A DNA stretch of 64,000 bases from Glutamicibacter ardleyensis (GTDB taxonomy: Bacteria > Actinomycetota > Actinomycetes > Actinomycetales > Micrococcaceae). The notes under the pieces were generated by a model, which was not told the DNA's origin, searched no databases, and saw only the letters and a list, made by a program, of their open reading frames with translations. Shown here one piece after another: positions 51,532 to 61,348 of the stretch. Position 1 is the stretch's first letter, and every line of letters begins with the position of its first letter. Where the stretch lies: the NCBI RefSeq assembly GCF_014644555.1, contig NZ_BMKX01000004.1, positions 124,001 through 188,000 on the forward strand. Reading direction: 5' to 3'. The translations under genes and the position numbers were made by a program.

Positions 51532-52713
51532 ATGAGCACCGAATCGTTTGACCTCGTCTCCCTTGGGTTTGAGTTCCACGCCCGCGACAGTGACGCTGCA
51601 CAAAAAGTCTTCGACGCGCTAGATTCCCGTGGCCTGATTGGTTACCTGGGGGCGCCACAGCTAAGTGATCAACTGACCTATGTGCCTGTAGACGTAGCCA
51701 CCGACAAGCAAGGTTCCTTGCTTATGGCAACCGAGGCCGGCGAGTTAGCCAAGCACGACCTGTCTACGGAGAAGCTGACTACCGAGTTGCTGGAAGCCGC
51801 GGGTGCTCAGGCACTGAGCCTTGATGGCATCATAGTGGCCGGGACTGAGGTGGAAGTTACCGGTGACGGTGACGCGGCAGAGACAAACTCAGGGAATCAA
51901 GTAGTGGCCGGAACCCACGTGATGGCCAGCGAGTTGGTGATGTCCTCGCTGGGGCAACCAGGAGTATGGAAGGTGCGGCAAACCCAGGAGAGGCTCCTAG
52001 CCGTCCGCGAAGGAGAACCAGTTGAAATCAGGCTCGGGCAGAAGCACCTTCGTGCCATCGAGCTGAAGAGCTCCGACGGTTACATTCAGCTCAGCGTCCA
52101 TGCCAGCGCAAAAGCCTTCCAACTGCAGGACAGTAACGTCTTCGATTATTGGATGCCCACCGAAGACCGTCCTGTACCCATGGCCGCCACCGGCAGCGAG
52201 GTTGCCCAGCTCCAAGGAAAACTCGGCGCGCAACTGTACGCCGCGGATTCCGAAGAGCTGTTGGAACTAGAAAGATTCTGGCCCGAGGCGGCAACAGGTA
52301 TCGTGCGATTAGCTAAGCTACGCAGTCTGGACGGGCTGCGACTCTTCCTGAAGGGGCTGGGGCTGCCGGAAGAAATGGTCGACTACATGCGTGGCGAACC
52401 GCTAGCGGACGGATTCACCGAGTTGCCACGCAGTCTGCCAGCAGGTCTAGACCTCGCGGTAGAAGAAGAAAGGGCTAAAGCCAAGGGAGTGATGAAGCTG
52501 GTGTACCGCACCGGCTGGAGTCCTGCAGCGCTCATTTCCTCATCTTTAGCGGTCATCGGGGCGGGAGTCCTATTTAATCGCTGGATGAAAACTTCGGGCA
52601 AGCCGGGTACCGGATGGCGCCGAACCATCATGTTCTTTTGGTATTCAGATGCAGGCTACTACCTGGCACACGGGGTACGCCAGGTACTTAAAGCGAAGCT
52701 GAAAAACCGTTGA
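51532..52713 (+). CDS. Unknown protein with C-terminal membrane segment
   Basis: A 393-residue protein. The N-terminal 110 residues look like a small alpha/beta domain (FDLVSLGFEFHARDSDAAQK, then TYVPVDVATDKQGSLLMAT); the middle is rich in short strands, and one hydrophobic stretch near residues 330-350 (SSLAVIGAGVLFNRWMK) could be a membrane anchor, leaving a basic tail. Ribosome site weak (AAAGCGGA). Neither family nor function recognised. Single gene between terminators. Confidence 0.72.
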   Translation: MSTESFDLVSLGFEFHARDSDAAQKVFDALDSRGLIGYLGAPQLSDQLTYVPVDVATDKQGSLLMATEAGELAKHDLSTEKLTTELLEAAGAQALSLDGIIVAGTEVEVTGDGDAAETNSGNQVVAGTHVMASELVMSSLGQPGVWKVRQTQERLLAVREGEPVEIRLGQKHLRAIELKSSDGYIQLSVHASAKAFQLQDSNVFDYWMPTEDRPVPMAATGSEVAQLQGKLGAQLYAADSEELLELERFWPEAATGIVRLAKLRSLDGLRLFLKGLGLPEEMVDYMRGEPLADGFTELPRSLPAGLDLAVEEERAKAKGVMKLVYRTGWSPAALISSSLAVIGAGVLFNRWMKTSGKPGTGWRRTIMFFWYSDAGYYLAHGVRQVLKAKLKNR

Positions 52714-52727
52714 GCTGATCAAGGAAA

Positions 52728-52773
52728 ATGGTTCCACCGGTGCTGCGCCTGAGCGTGGCCCCGGTGGAACCAT
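52728..52773 (+). terminator. Terminator
   Basis: ATGGTTCCACCGG and its complement enclose 20 bases; the T-rich end on the plus strand and the nearby stop at 52795 on the minus strand allow use in both directions. Confidence 0.82.
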
Positions 52774-52794
52774 TTCTAACAATGTGAGACGGAG

Positions 52795-54510
52795 CTATTT
52801 CTTTTTCGAGCGTAGCGAGGGAAAGTCTGTATCTCTGAACTCAGTACCCGAGACTTGACCTGAGCTGTGAAGCTCTTCCTCGGCCTTGCGCAGTTCAACA
52901 CGGCGGATCTTCCCGGAGATCGTCTTTGGAAGGTCGGCGAATTCGAGTCGGCGAATGCGTTTGTAGGCTGCCAGATGCTCTCGACAATAGGTTAAAATGC
53001 TTTCGGCTAGCTCGGCGGTAGCCTCATAACCGTTGGCTGGCACGATGTAAGCCTTAGGAACGCTGAGGCGTAATTCATCGGGCGCCGGAACTACCGCGGC
53101 TTCACCGACACCGGGGTGCTCAATGAGCACTGATTCTAGCTCGAAGGGGCTGAGCTTATAGTCGCTGGATTTGAACACATCATCCGCGCGGCCCACATAG
53201 GTCAGGACACCATGCTCATCACGTTCGGCGATATCGCCGGTGTGGTAAACATTGTCGCGAAAAACTTCGGCAGTCTTTTCTTCGTTTTCGAAATAGCCCT
53301 TCATCAAACCTAGCGGACGCGGGGTGGTCACCAAACAGATTTCGCCAAGATCACCCTCCTGGCCGGACGCTGGGTCTCGAAGAATGATGTCATAACCGGG
53401 CATGGGGCGTCCCATGGCGCCGATGGTGATGCGTTCACCCGGAGGGTTGGCAATCTGCACGGTGGTTTCGGTCTGGCCAAAACCGTCTCGAATGACTTGA
53501 CCCCAAGCTCGCTGTACCTGGTCTATGACTTCGGCGTTTAATGGTTCGCCAGCTGAAACAAGTTTGGCTGGGGGAGTCTTGAGCAGTGCGAGGTCTGCCT
53601 GAATAAGTAACCGCCAAACCGTTGGTGGCGCGCAAAAGCTCGTGACATGTTCCTTGGCCATCTGGTCCATCAGAGCAGCTGCATCAAAACGTTCATAGTT
53701 GTAGATGAAGACCGTGGCTTCGGCAATCCATGGGGTAAAGAGATTTGACCATGCGTGTTTGGCCCAGCCAGGAGAGGCAACGTTGAGATGAACGTCCCCA
53801 GGTTCTAAACCTATCCAGAACATGGTGCTGAGGTGCCCCACCGGGTAGGAAGTGTGCGTATGTTCTACGAGCTTCGCCTTAGAAGTGGTCCCGGAGGTGA
53901 AGTAACGTAGCAGAGTCTCATCTGCGCGAGTTGGTTCGCTGAGTTTAAAATCAGTGGGCGCGGTAAAGGAATCCGCATAGTTCAAATTGTCGCCACTGGG
54001 AGTTCCGCCAATTTGAATGAGCTTGTAGTCCCCGGGGACCGTCTCAAACTTTGGAATCTCAGCTTCGTTGGTAATCATCCATGAGACATGTCCGCGGTCA
54101 ATGCGATCTTCTAGATCTGTTGAGGTTAGTTGCGTGGTGCAGGGAACAAGAATGGCTCCGAGCTTGATGCCGGCGAGCATGGTCTCCCATAGCTCTACCT
54201 GGTTACCGAGCATCACCGCGATGGAATCGGATCGTTTGACACCTTGGTCGCTGAGCCAGCGTGCCAGTTGTGTTGAGCGCTGTGAAAGTTCTTGCCATGT
54301 CCGCCGGGTGGAGGTGCCATCAAGTTCGGTGATGATCAGTGCAGGCGTGTCTGAACGCTGAGGGTCAAGGGCTACCTGATCAAACCAGTCAAAACCGAAG
54401 TTAAAATGCGTGAATTGTGGCCACGAGAACTCTTCGCGGGCCTTCGAATAGTCTTGGCGCAAATCCAATAGCTGATTACGGACGGAGCGAAATTCTTCGG
54501 TGACGTTCAT
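52795..54510 (-). CDS. Acyl-CoA synthetase (AMP-forming, medium-chain type)
   Basis: A 571-residue adenylate-forming ligase: the phosphate loop is YFTSGTTSKAKLVEH, the adenine motif DGFGQTETT, the ATP motif YHTGDIAERDE, and the C-terminal lysine lies in TISGKIRR. It activates a carboxylic acid to its acyl-CoA with ATP. The first 40 residues (LLDLRQDYSKAREEF, FTHFNFGFDWFD) are like the acetyl/propionyl and medium-chain acyl-CoA synthetases. Single gene, followed by a terminator shared with the unknown gene at 51532. Confidence 0.92.
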   Translation of the reverse strand: MNVTEEFRSVRNQLLDLRQDYSKAREEFSWPQFTHFNFGFDWFDQVALDPQRSDTPALIITELDGTSTRRTWQELSQRSTQLARWLSDQGVKRSDSIAVMLGNQVELWETMLAGIKLGAILVPCTTQLTSTDLEDRIDRGHVSWMITNEAEIPKFETVPGDYKLIQIGGTPSGDNLNYADSFTAPTDFKLSEPTRADETLLRYFTSGTTSKAKLVEHTHTSYPVGHLSTMFWIGLEPGDVHLNVASPGWAKHAWSNLFTPWIAEATVFIYNYERFDAAALMDQMAKEHVTSFCAPPTVWRLLIQADLALLKTPPAKLVSAGEPLNAEVIDQVQRAWGQVIRDGFGQTETTVQIANPPGERITIGAMGRPMPGYDIILRDPASGQEGDLGEICLVTTPRPLGLMKGYFENEEKTAEVFRDNVYHTGDIAERDEHGVLTYVGRADDVFKSSDYKLSPFELESVLIEHPGVGEAAVVPAPDELRLSVPKAYIVPANGYEATAELAESILTYCREHLAAYKRIRRLEFADLPKTISGKIRRVELRKAEEELHSSGQVSGTEFRDTDFPSLRSKKK

Positions 54511-54681
54511 CTAAAACCTTTCAGTACCGATGACTCTAAAGTGGCCTGCATCACTGGCAAATATACTTTGATGTCCTACCTTTTGGAAAGGGGCAAGCCG
54601 TGAAGATCCTCCCAATAAAAGATGTTTGACTTGCGAATTGGATCCGCGTCGTTAGTGGGCTTATGTTCCATGCAAGACAAA

Positions 54682-54720
54682 AGCCACCTTCTTGGCCAAT
54701 GAGTTGGCAAGAAGGTGGCT
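54682..54720. terminator. Strong hairpin terminator
   Basis: AGCCACCTTCTTGGCCAA pairs with TTGGC-AAGAAGGTGGCT with one bulge and a TGAG loop. It lies 37 bases beyond the nuclease stop on the minus strand. Confidence 0.88.
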
Positions 54721-54756
54721 GAAATCTTTGTGGTCGGAATTTAGATAGTTAGCCGG

Positions 54757-55848
54757 TTACGGGCAAGGCTTCCAAGACTTTCCGCCCGGTGCGTAGCAGC
54801 GTGGTCCGGTGTAATTACGCGGAACGGACTTGGTGCGAGGCTTGGGTGCCTGCGTACGCGGTTTCTGCACCTTGGGTGCCTGGTAAGTCGGCACCTTTTG
54901 CCTTGGCTTGGATTGCTGTTCAATGCGACGGCGCTCTGCGGCCTTTTGTTCTGCGACCTCGCGTTGTTGCTTCAACTGTGCTTGGCGCTTAGCTTCAGCT
55001 GCTTTCTTCTTAGCCGCTTCCTTTTTCTTGCGCTCTTCATCCTTGCGCTTTTCTTCGGCTTTAATGAGCGCCGTTTTGGTGTCTAGGTGAGCCTGTTCGA
55101 CTTGATTCGCGTGAAGTACTGAGCTGTCGAGCTTGCTGATGTGCTTTTTAAAGTGGGTTGTTAGCAGCGCGTAGGTCACCGGATGCATGTCCGGGGTGAT
55201 CTTGCTTAGGGCGCTCTTGGCTCCATGGCCAAGAGCTATTGCCGCGGCTGCTTCCCCCGCAAGGCTTTCGGCTTCCTTGACTGATTCTGCCGGCGCTTCA
55301 CCAAGCTGTTCAAAAGCCTGCGTGGCTTCTTCGAGTTGCGCTGGGATAGTGCACGCGGCGCTAGGGTCGAACAATCCGGTGGCCTTAGCTGCCGCCTCGT
55401 TCTGTGCCTGAAGTACCTCGTCGTAGAATCGCACGTTTGGTTCGTACTTCACTGCAATGCCCAGCCCCGCGGCGGCGATATCGGCGTTGACTAAGCTCTT
55501 GTCTTTGTACACGCCAGCAAGGGTGCGTCCATATTTATCCGTGCGCTCAATGTCGTATTCCAAATCAACTTTATCGCCGGGCGCGAGTAGCGATTTGAGG
55601 TGCTCCGAGGCCTCGGGCCCCATGCACTCTACTGACTTATTGGGATCAACGGTTTCCGGGGTATCGATGTTCAGTAGGCGTACGCGTGTATCCTCACCCG
55701 CAATGCGGATGTCTACAGTATCGCCGTCGACTACTTTAACTACTGTTCCGTTGGAGTCATTTCCGGGCAGGATTGAACAGCCTGTGGCCCCAAGTGTTAG
55801 CGCCGCGGTTAAACCCACGGAAAGCCAAGTTAGCTTCTTCGTACTCAT
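54757..55848 (-). CDS. Lipoprotein SNase-type thermonuclease
   Basis: A 363-residue secreted protein. A lipobox (GATGC, C24) ends the signal peptide. Residues 33-165 form a staphylococcal nuclease-like domain with the catalytic arginines in TRVRLLNIDTPET and ERTDKYGRTLAG. Residues 255-335 form a very basic K/E/A-rich coiled coil, and the end (NYTGPRCYAPGGKSWKPCP) resembles a cysteine-containing repeat seen in actinobacterial secreted proteins. It probably degrades extracellular DNA or RNA; the basic stalk may bind nucleic acid or wall polymers. Single gene. Confidence 0.9.
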   Translation of the reverse strand: MSTKKLTWLSVGLTAALTLGATGCSILPGNDSNGTVVKVVDGDTVDIRIAGEDTRVRLLNIDTPETVDPNKSVECMGPEASEHLKSLLAPGDKVDLEYDIERTDKYGRTLAGVYKDKSLVNADIAAAGLGIAVKYEPNVRFYDEVLQAQNEAAAKATGLFDPSAACTIPAQLEEATQAFEQLGEAPAESVKEAESLAGEAAAAIALGHGAKSALSKITPDMHPVTYALLTTHFKKHISKLDSSVLHANQVEQAHLDTKTALIKAEEKRKDEERKKKEAAKKKAAEAKRQAQLKQQREVAEQKAAERRRIEQQSKPRQKVPTYQAPKVQKPRTQAPKPRTKSVPRNYTGPRCYAPGGKSWKPCP

Positions 55849-56046
55849 GGTGATGATTCCTTCAAGCGTGCGAGTGAGTGGAGTGATGAGTCTCCAAGGC
55901 TAATTGAAGGGAGGAAAAGTTGAACTGTCAATCTGTGTGCGGTGATGCGTCCAGAAGTGCTCTTCGCCTCATTGCTTGAAGCTTCAACTAAAAAGGAGTA
56001 GGCTGATATTCAAGAGCTACAGATACACGTTGAAAGGTAAGGAATC

Positions 56047-56916
56047 ATGACACTCATCAAAGAAGACAAACTCTCCGCCGAACTGCAGATGAATGCGGTC
56101 CAGCTCAAAGTTGGCAACATGAAGGTCATGAGCGAGTACTACCAAAAAGCGCTGGGTCTTGAACTCCAAGACGAAAATGCTGGTGGAACCCGACTAGGCC
56201 GCGGGGCTCGAACGTTGGTCAACCTCACTCCATCACCGGGTTTGCAGCAACCAGCCCGCGGCGAAGCCGGACTCTTCCACACCGCACTGCTCTTTGATAC
56301 CAAGGCAGACCTGGCTGCCACGGTGCTTTCTGCCGCACAGTTTGACCAGAGCCGCTTCGTCGGCAGCTCGGACCACCTGGTCTCCGAGGCCTTCTACTTC
56401 ACCGACCCGGAAGGCAACGGCATCGAGCTGTACTGGGACCGCCCACGCGAGAGCTGGAGCTGGACCAACGGTGAAGTTGCTATGGATACGACTTATCTTG
56501 ATCCCAACGTTTTCCTCAACGAACACCTCAATGAGCAAGCTATTGCTGGGCAGCGCAGTGCCGAGGCTGAAATTGGCCACGTCCACCTGCAGGTAGGTGA
56601 CGTAGACACCGCGCGTTCCTTCTATGTGAACACCCTCGGCTTTGACGAGACCACGGCACTAGGCGATCAAGCATTGTTTGTCTCCGCCGGCGGCTACCAC
56701 CACCACATGGCAATGAACGTGTGGAACTCCCGCGGCGCAGGTCCTCGCAAAGACACCTTGGGACTCGGTGAAGTGCTGATCAACGTGCCGACCGCGGACG
56801 AGGTCGGCAAGCTCGCCCAACGCCTGGACTTCGCGAAGGTAGCAAACCATCACACCGGAGCGGAACTGCGCTTCATGGATCCATGGAATAACCAGCTGCG
56901 TGTCGCAGTCAGCTAG
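56047..56916 (+). CDS. VOC-family (glyoxalase/dioxygenase-like) protein
   Basis: A 289-residue protein with two vicinal-oxygen-chelate modules. The first is MNAVQLKVGNMKVMSEYYQKALGLE to the FTDPEGNGIELYWDRP strand (about residues 15-138), and the second is GHVHLQVGDVDTARSFYVNTLGF to LRFMDPWNNQLRVAV. The metal-ligand pattern (H/Q...H...E) is kept in part. The closest groups are catechol-2,3-dioxygenase-like proteins; ring-cleavage activity is not shown and no aromatic genes are adjacent. GAAAGGTAAGGAA precedes the start. Confidence 0.88.
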   Translation: MTLIKEDKLSAELQMNAVQLKVGNMKVMSEYYQKALGLELQDENAGGTRLGRGARTLVNLTPSPGLQQPARGEAGLFHTALLFDTKADLAATVLSAAQFDQSRFVGSSDHLVSEAFYFTDPEGNGIELYWDRPRESWSWTNGEVAMDTTYLDPNVFLNEHLNEQAIAGQRSAEAEIGHVHLQVGDVDTARSFYVNTLGFDETTALGDQALFVSAGGYHHHMAMNVWNSRGAGPRKDTLGLGEVLINVPTADEVGKLAQRLDFAKVANHHTGAELRFMDPWNNQLRVAVS

Positions 56917-56926
56917 GAGACGCCAC

Positions 56927-56961
56927 AAAATGCCACCTTGTACTCGCAAGGTGGCATTTTT
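56927..56961. terminator. Bidirectional terminator
   Basis: A perfect 14-base stem (AAAATGCCACCTTG) with a six-base loop and flanking A and T runs, between the convergent VOC and acyltransferase genes. Confidence 0.92.
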
Positions 56962-56979
56962 ACGTGAGGCATCAGAGGG

Positions 56980-57771
56980 TTAACTGCCAGTGATTTTGCC
57001 AAGTTTCTGTGCCGCACGCTGCACCAGTCCCTGTGGTTCGGCCATCTGCACCGCTGGCATCTGCGTGGCCGTATTCTCATGCTCACTGTCGGTGTAGTTC
57101 CAGTATTCTTCGGTTTTGGTGATCGCCGAGGCATCGGGTTTGTACGGTGGCTTATGGAAAGACAGATGGGGCCGTTCCCACGCAATATTCTTGCGTACCA
57201 CCTTCGCCGGGCTGCCCACGGCAATGACGTTGTTGGGGATTTTCCGGTTGACCAGGCTGCCAAAACCGATCACCGAGCCGTCGCCGATCTTCGCGCCGGC
57301 CAGCAAGGCGGCCTGCGCGCCGATCCATACGTGGTTGCCCACGGTAATGTCCTTGGCCGGGTTCACCCGCTTGCCGGACTTCACGTCAAAGATTGCATGG
57401 CCATCATCGGCGCGGATCTGGTTGCCGCTGGCAATCATCACGTCATCGCCCAAGCTGACGGTCACGCCCTCCACGGCGCTGATCAAACATCTGCCGGTGG
57501 TGGTCACATCCCGGCCGATGCGGACCGTGGCATCTTCGCCCACGCGGATGGTGAAGTGGCAACCCTTCTTCTGGCTGGGGCCAATGATCAATGTGCCATT
57601 GTCACAATCGAAGACCAGATCTAACCGGGTAATCTTTGCTTCGGGGTCCACAACAACCCGGTTGCTCTGACCACGGAACTTGACCGTGATGTTCTTTGCG
57701 AATTCGGTGGGGGAGGCAATGGTGTTCCCCTGCTCGTCTTCGTAATCGCGCAATGCGGTAAGTTCGATCAT
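56980..57771 (-). CDS. Left-handed beta-helix (hexapeptide) acyltransferase
   Basis: A 263-residue protein whose middle (about 65-195) has isoleucine/valine hexapeptide repeats (TVRIGRDVTTTGRCLISAVE, and DITVGNHVWIGAQAALLAG) ending in the typical IPNNVIAVGSPAKVVRKNIAW. Such enzymes O-acetylate sugars or antibiotics with acetyl-CoA; the histidine-containing GNHVWIG loop is at the expected place. I use ATG 57771: the upstream extension to 58101 has no family features and overlaps the start region of the divergent gene. Confidence 0.85.
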   Translation of the reverse strand: MIELTALRDYEDEQGNTIASPTEFAKNITVKFRGQSNRVVVDPEAKITRLDLVFDCDNGTLIIGPSQKKGCHFTIRVGEDATVRIGRDVTTTGRCLISAVEGVTVSLGDDVMIASGNQIRADDGHAIFDVKSGKRVNPAKDITVGNHVWIGAQAALLAGAKIGDGSVIGFGSLVNRKIPNNVIAVGSPAKVVRKNIAWERPHLSFHKPPYKPDASAITKTEEYWNYTDSEHENTATQMPAVQMAEPQGLVQRAAQKLGKITGS

Positions 57772-58014
57772 TGCACCGACTGTAGTCGCTGGAAATGAGT
57801 TCCCGGCTGCTACGCCCAGGATTTTCAGGCGATTTTCAGCGCTTTTTGACCTCCTGTTTAGGAGAGGTGCGCACCGCCCCATGTGTATCATTTGGGTGGC
57901 CCCCGCAAATATAGTTGTAAATCTGATCCGGTATGCATTACTTAGCCCTATCGGCGTTGTCGTATAGCTGATACTGTCCAAAGACGGTACTTGAATGGGA
58001 GTTTGGGGCTCATA

Positions 58015-59280
58015 ATGGCAAATAGTGATGGGGATAGTTTGCGTAGCATGGTGATTGCTTCGCCTAAATGGGTGCACCGTCGAATCCAGACCATCGACCA
58101 CACGACCCCGGGCCGAATTCTGCTTAAAAATTCGTTGGATGTGACCGCGCCGATCTCGGCAAAAATTGCTGGCACCAAGTCCCGGGTAATTATTCCGATA
58201 GCTGTTCTTGATAAGCGAGTGTTGTCCGGCTGGTGGGTCACGGATTCAGCGGGTTCCCCGCTGGCGGTTATTAGCCAGGACAGATCGAGAACCTTGGTTC
58301 AGGACATGCTGGTAAGCTTCCTTGCTCAGTTTGGCATCATTCTCTCAACGAATAGCGCGGTACAAAAGAGACTGCTTAGCTTCATAAATAATTCAGAAGC
58401 CATCGCTGCAGTCGCTCCGAACGCGTTGCTGAACGCGTACCCACAACTTCATGATGTGAATCCGGAGGCCCTCTTCATTAAGGATTTCATCCAATTGCTC
58501 TCACGCTCCTGGGTGGTACTGGTCGAAGTTCCTGAAGACGTCCTCGGACGGCGAATTATCATCAACTACGGCTATGATTTGCCCTCCAACGAAGTTCGTC
58601 GTCCAAGCATTTGGAGTAGTACAGATAATGATGTTTATAGCCTAGATGTACCCGACCCAGGTTTTTCACGTAGTCTGCATCTTCAAGTTTTGGTCCCACC
58701 GGAACTTACTATTTTCGAGATGAGCCTCGAACATGGAAGTGCTAGCGGCGAAGTAAACAGGGCCATCTCCTCAGCGGCCAGGCTAGGCCCGATTGCGCAT
58801 GTTCAAAATATGAATTTCATTCCGCGTTTCGCCAAAGCCGCAGTTGAATTTCGTCTTCGCCCGGCTCGCGGAGGCATTAGTGCATTTACCCGTTGGTCAC
58901 TCTTCTTCTCATGGGCTCTAATCTTCTTTAGCCTGAGCATCTGGATTGGCCCAACTGAATATTATTTGAACGATGATTGGAAAAGTTCAATCTCTTCATC
59001 CGTGATCCTTGTAGCTCCAGCCATATTCATGTCGTGGATAGCCAGGGCCCCCGAGCCAGGAGTTTTGGCTACCGCGCTGGTCAGACTCCGCCGAATAAAT
59101 ATTCTGCTGGCCTTGTCGATGCTGACCATGGCGGGGGCGCTTTCAGTCGCTTGGTCTCCGGTGATCTGGGCAGTGCTGTGGGTTCTGTCTTACATGTTAG
59201 GTGGTTTTGCGCTGGCCATTTGGTTGGCTGAGCATAGCGCCCGAAAGCCAAGGAAATTTTCTACGTCAACTAATGGTTGA
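58015..59280 (+). CDS. Unknown protein with C-terminal membrane helices
   Basis: A 421-residue protein. About 300 residues are soluble (DVTAPISAKIAGTKSRVIIP, then LHLQVLVPPELTIFEMSLE), followed by four hydrophobic helices in the last 130 residues (WSLFFSWALIFFSLSIWIG, SSVILVAPAIFMSWIA, ILLALSMLTMAGALSVAW, WAVLWVLSYMLGGFALAIWL). It could be a membrane-anchored sensor or enzyme. ATG 58015 lies after GGGG; an in-frame TTG at 57991 exists. It and the 82-residue protein that follows are the last genes before the gene-poor stretch. Confidence 0.75.
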   Translation: MANSDGDSLRSMVIASPKWVHRRIQTIDHTTPGRILLKNSLDVTAPISAKIAGTKSRVIIPIAVLDKRVLSGWWVTDSAGSPLAVISQDRSRTLVQDMLVSFLAQFGIILSTNSAVQKRLLSFINNSEAIAAVAPNALLNAYPQLHDVNPEALFIKDFIQLLSRSWVVLVEVPEDVLGRRIIINYGYDLPSNEVRRPSIWSSTDNDVYSLDVPDPGFSRSLHLQVLVPPELTIFEMSLEHGSASGEVNRAISSAARLGPIAHVQNMNFIPRFAKAAVEFRLRPARGGISAFTRWSLFFSWALIFFSLSIWIGPTEYYLNDDWKSSISSSVILVAPAIFMSWIARAPEPGVLATALVRLRRINILLALSMLTMAGALSVAWSPVIWAVLWVLSYMLGGFALAIWLAEHSARKPRKFSTSTNG

Positions 59281-59326
59281 ATCTAGTAAATGCTCGTATG
59301 CTGAAGATTCAGGGAAGGAGTAGGCC

Positions 59327-59575
59327 ATGACCGTTCCAGCGAACACCGAACCGGAGACCAATCTGCCGCAAAGCACCAACCAGCGTGTCATCAGTTATGC
59401 CGTATCTTCGTTGAACAACGATGCGGCTTATCTCGTTGACAGCTACCGCAGAATGCCAATCGTCGGCGTTTATGAGGGCTTGGACAAGGTGGAAGACTAC
59501 GTGAAACTCATGGAGAAGTTTGGCAAGCTTTCGGACGATGAACCATCCGATGCCGAGGACTGGTCCGTCGAATAA
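59327..59575 (+). CDS. 82-residue protein of unknown function
   Basis: A soluble acidic protein (start MTVPANTEPETNLPQS, then RVISYAVSSLNNDAAYLVDS) with AAGGAG nine bases before the ATG. It lies 46 bases after the unknown membrane protein and may be co-transcribed with it. No family recognised. Confidence 0.65.
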   Translation: MTVPANTEPETNLPQSTNQRVISYAVSSLNNDAAYLVDSYRRMPIVGVYEGLDKVEDYVKLMEKFGKLSDDEPSDAEDWSVE

Positions 59576-61348
59576 GTAACCGAAGGGTTAGGATTCGTAA
59601 GACTTCTAAGACAGTTGACTGAACGCGGCGGATCATTATCGGGCCGAGAGGCGAGATTTTTGATCCGGGAGCCAGCACCACCATTATGGACATCAAAGTG
59701 GCAATCATGAACGGTCGACTATCGAAGACTTCGAAGATCGACTCGAAGCCACCACTTGCCGTCGCGCTCGTGAAACCATCGCCTTGGTCTGCCCATTGTT
59801 GACCGCTAAACGCTCCGAGTGGGTCTTTTGACCTGCCGCCGATCGCCATGAATTTCACGTAGCACCGTGTGCCTATCTCTCGATATTCCTGCCGACATTT
59901 GACGGAGGGCGCTTTCCCGACCGTAGTCGCTGAGGCAAGAATCGATAGCGCAATTGAAAGAGACTGAAAACCGAGTTGCTGGTTTTGTGGCATTGCTCCA
60001 CGTACCTGTACCAACTGATGGGTGGGTAGTACTTCCGGCTACAGTTCGGGCAGGGACTCGATCCAGGTCCGTGGAATTTATGGTCTCGGGTCCAACGGGA
60101 GCACGTTGTATGAATGGATACCTGGCTAACGACGACATTCGGTACAACATGGGTGTGACAATTGCCCGCAATGTGTGCGAGTTGCCTGGTATCGTCCAAG
60201 CAGCCGGTCAGCAATGGGCCACTAACAGGGTAAGTTTTTGGTGGAAAGTGTGGTGATAGCTAGCGAGCGCATGGTGGAGGGCGAATCAGTTTGAATAGTT
60301 GGTCCTCCGTCTTTACCGTGACGATACCAACGAATCATCACTGGCGGTTTGAAGTGCCAGTCCGTTGCCACCTTTTACGGTGGAAGGTGGATGCTCGGCA
60401 CTGGGCCGAACTGTTCCCTGCGCGAGCGGTTGGACTCAAGCCGCGACGAGGCATTGAAATGTGAAACCGGCTTCCGTGTCTTGTGGAACTACGATCAAGC
60501 CAATCGAGGAATACGGGTAACCCACACTGAATGGGAGGAAATTTCTAGACCCAAGCAAATAACTAGCCAGTTTTGACGTCGATACTCGGCGAAAATCGAC
60601 GTACGCTCGCACCTTCTAGGTGATACTCAGTCAAACGTCGACACCGTCAACGTCATCTACTTTTGGCGTTAGGGGCAACCGGTGAATCAACCTTTTTTGT
60701 AACCAACGTTGCCGTCGCGATCGAAAAACCCCGGACAGTGGACGGACAATGCATCTAAGGTTGACGCTCACGTTGCTCTGTATAAAGCAATGTACTTCTG
60801 TGCGATGCCCCAGAAACCGAAAATTTGTAGTAGAAACTCTCATGTTTCCTGTAATTTTCGATGTTTTTAGGGCGACTTTCTTCTACTCGGAATAGAAATC
60901 TCAGGGCCAAGCTCAGCTCTCCCTTAAAGAGTCAGTTATGACTTTATGTGGAGGGTTTAGAGCGCGAGTGTTCAGAGATTGCTGGTCTCGCTGCATCGAG
61001 GCTCTGGACGTTGCGAACCTATTGCTAGATGACATGTCCAAAGCAGCTCGCGCTGGGCAGCACGCAAGCAATTGGTTTGACGTAATGGCCACTTAAAACG
61101 AAAAATGGACCCTCTCCCGAGCATTATGATTCGAAGCTGAAATTACATTTCTGGTAAAGCCGGTCTCTTAGGACCGTTCGGCTACGGACAAGTTCTCCTT
61201 GGCATAAAAGTCTGTAGTCGGGTGACTCGGAGTGCGTTCTTTTCGAAAGTGACAAGATCGGATAGATAACGATGAAAACCGTCGGCAAGACACACTTATG
61301 CGTTTCTTGAGAGTTCTTACGAAAACTAATCTCTAATTCGGTGTGGTG
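59576..61348. other. Gene-poor, more AT-rich stretch with relics
   Basis: No gene is supported in nearly 1.8 kb. Weak open frames exist, for example 59508-60014 (minus, a possible signal-like N-terminus, but it overlaps the 82-residue gene by 68 bases) and 60349-60576 (plus). Around 60724-60800 the plus strand in one frame reads NPGQWTDNASKVDAHVALYK, similar in pattern to the DUF2188 protein at 12375 (DPGQWT), broken by stops upstream. From 60850 to 61340 stops occur in all frames. This looks like decayed or foreign DNA. Confidence 0.5.

Noticed and set aside
59508-60014. 168-codon minus-strand frame with hydrophobic start
   Set aside because: It overlaps the 82-residue gene by 68 bases and shows no family; kept only as a note in the gene-poor stretch.
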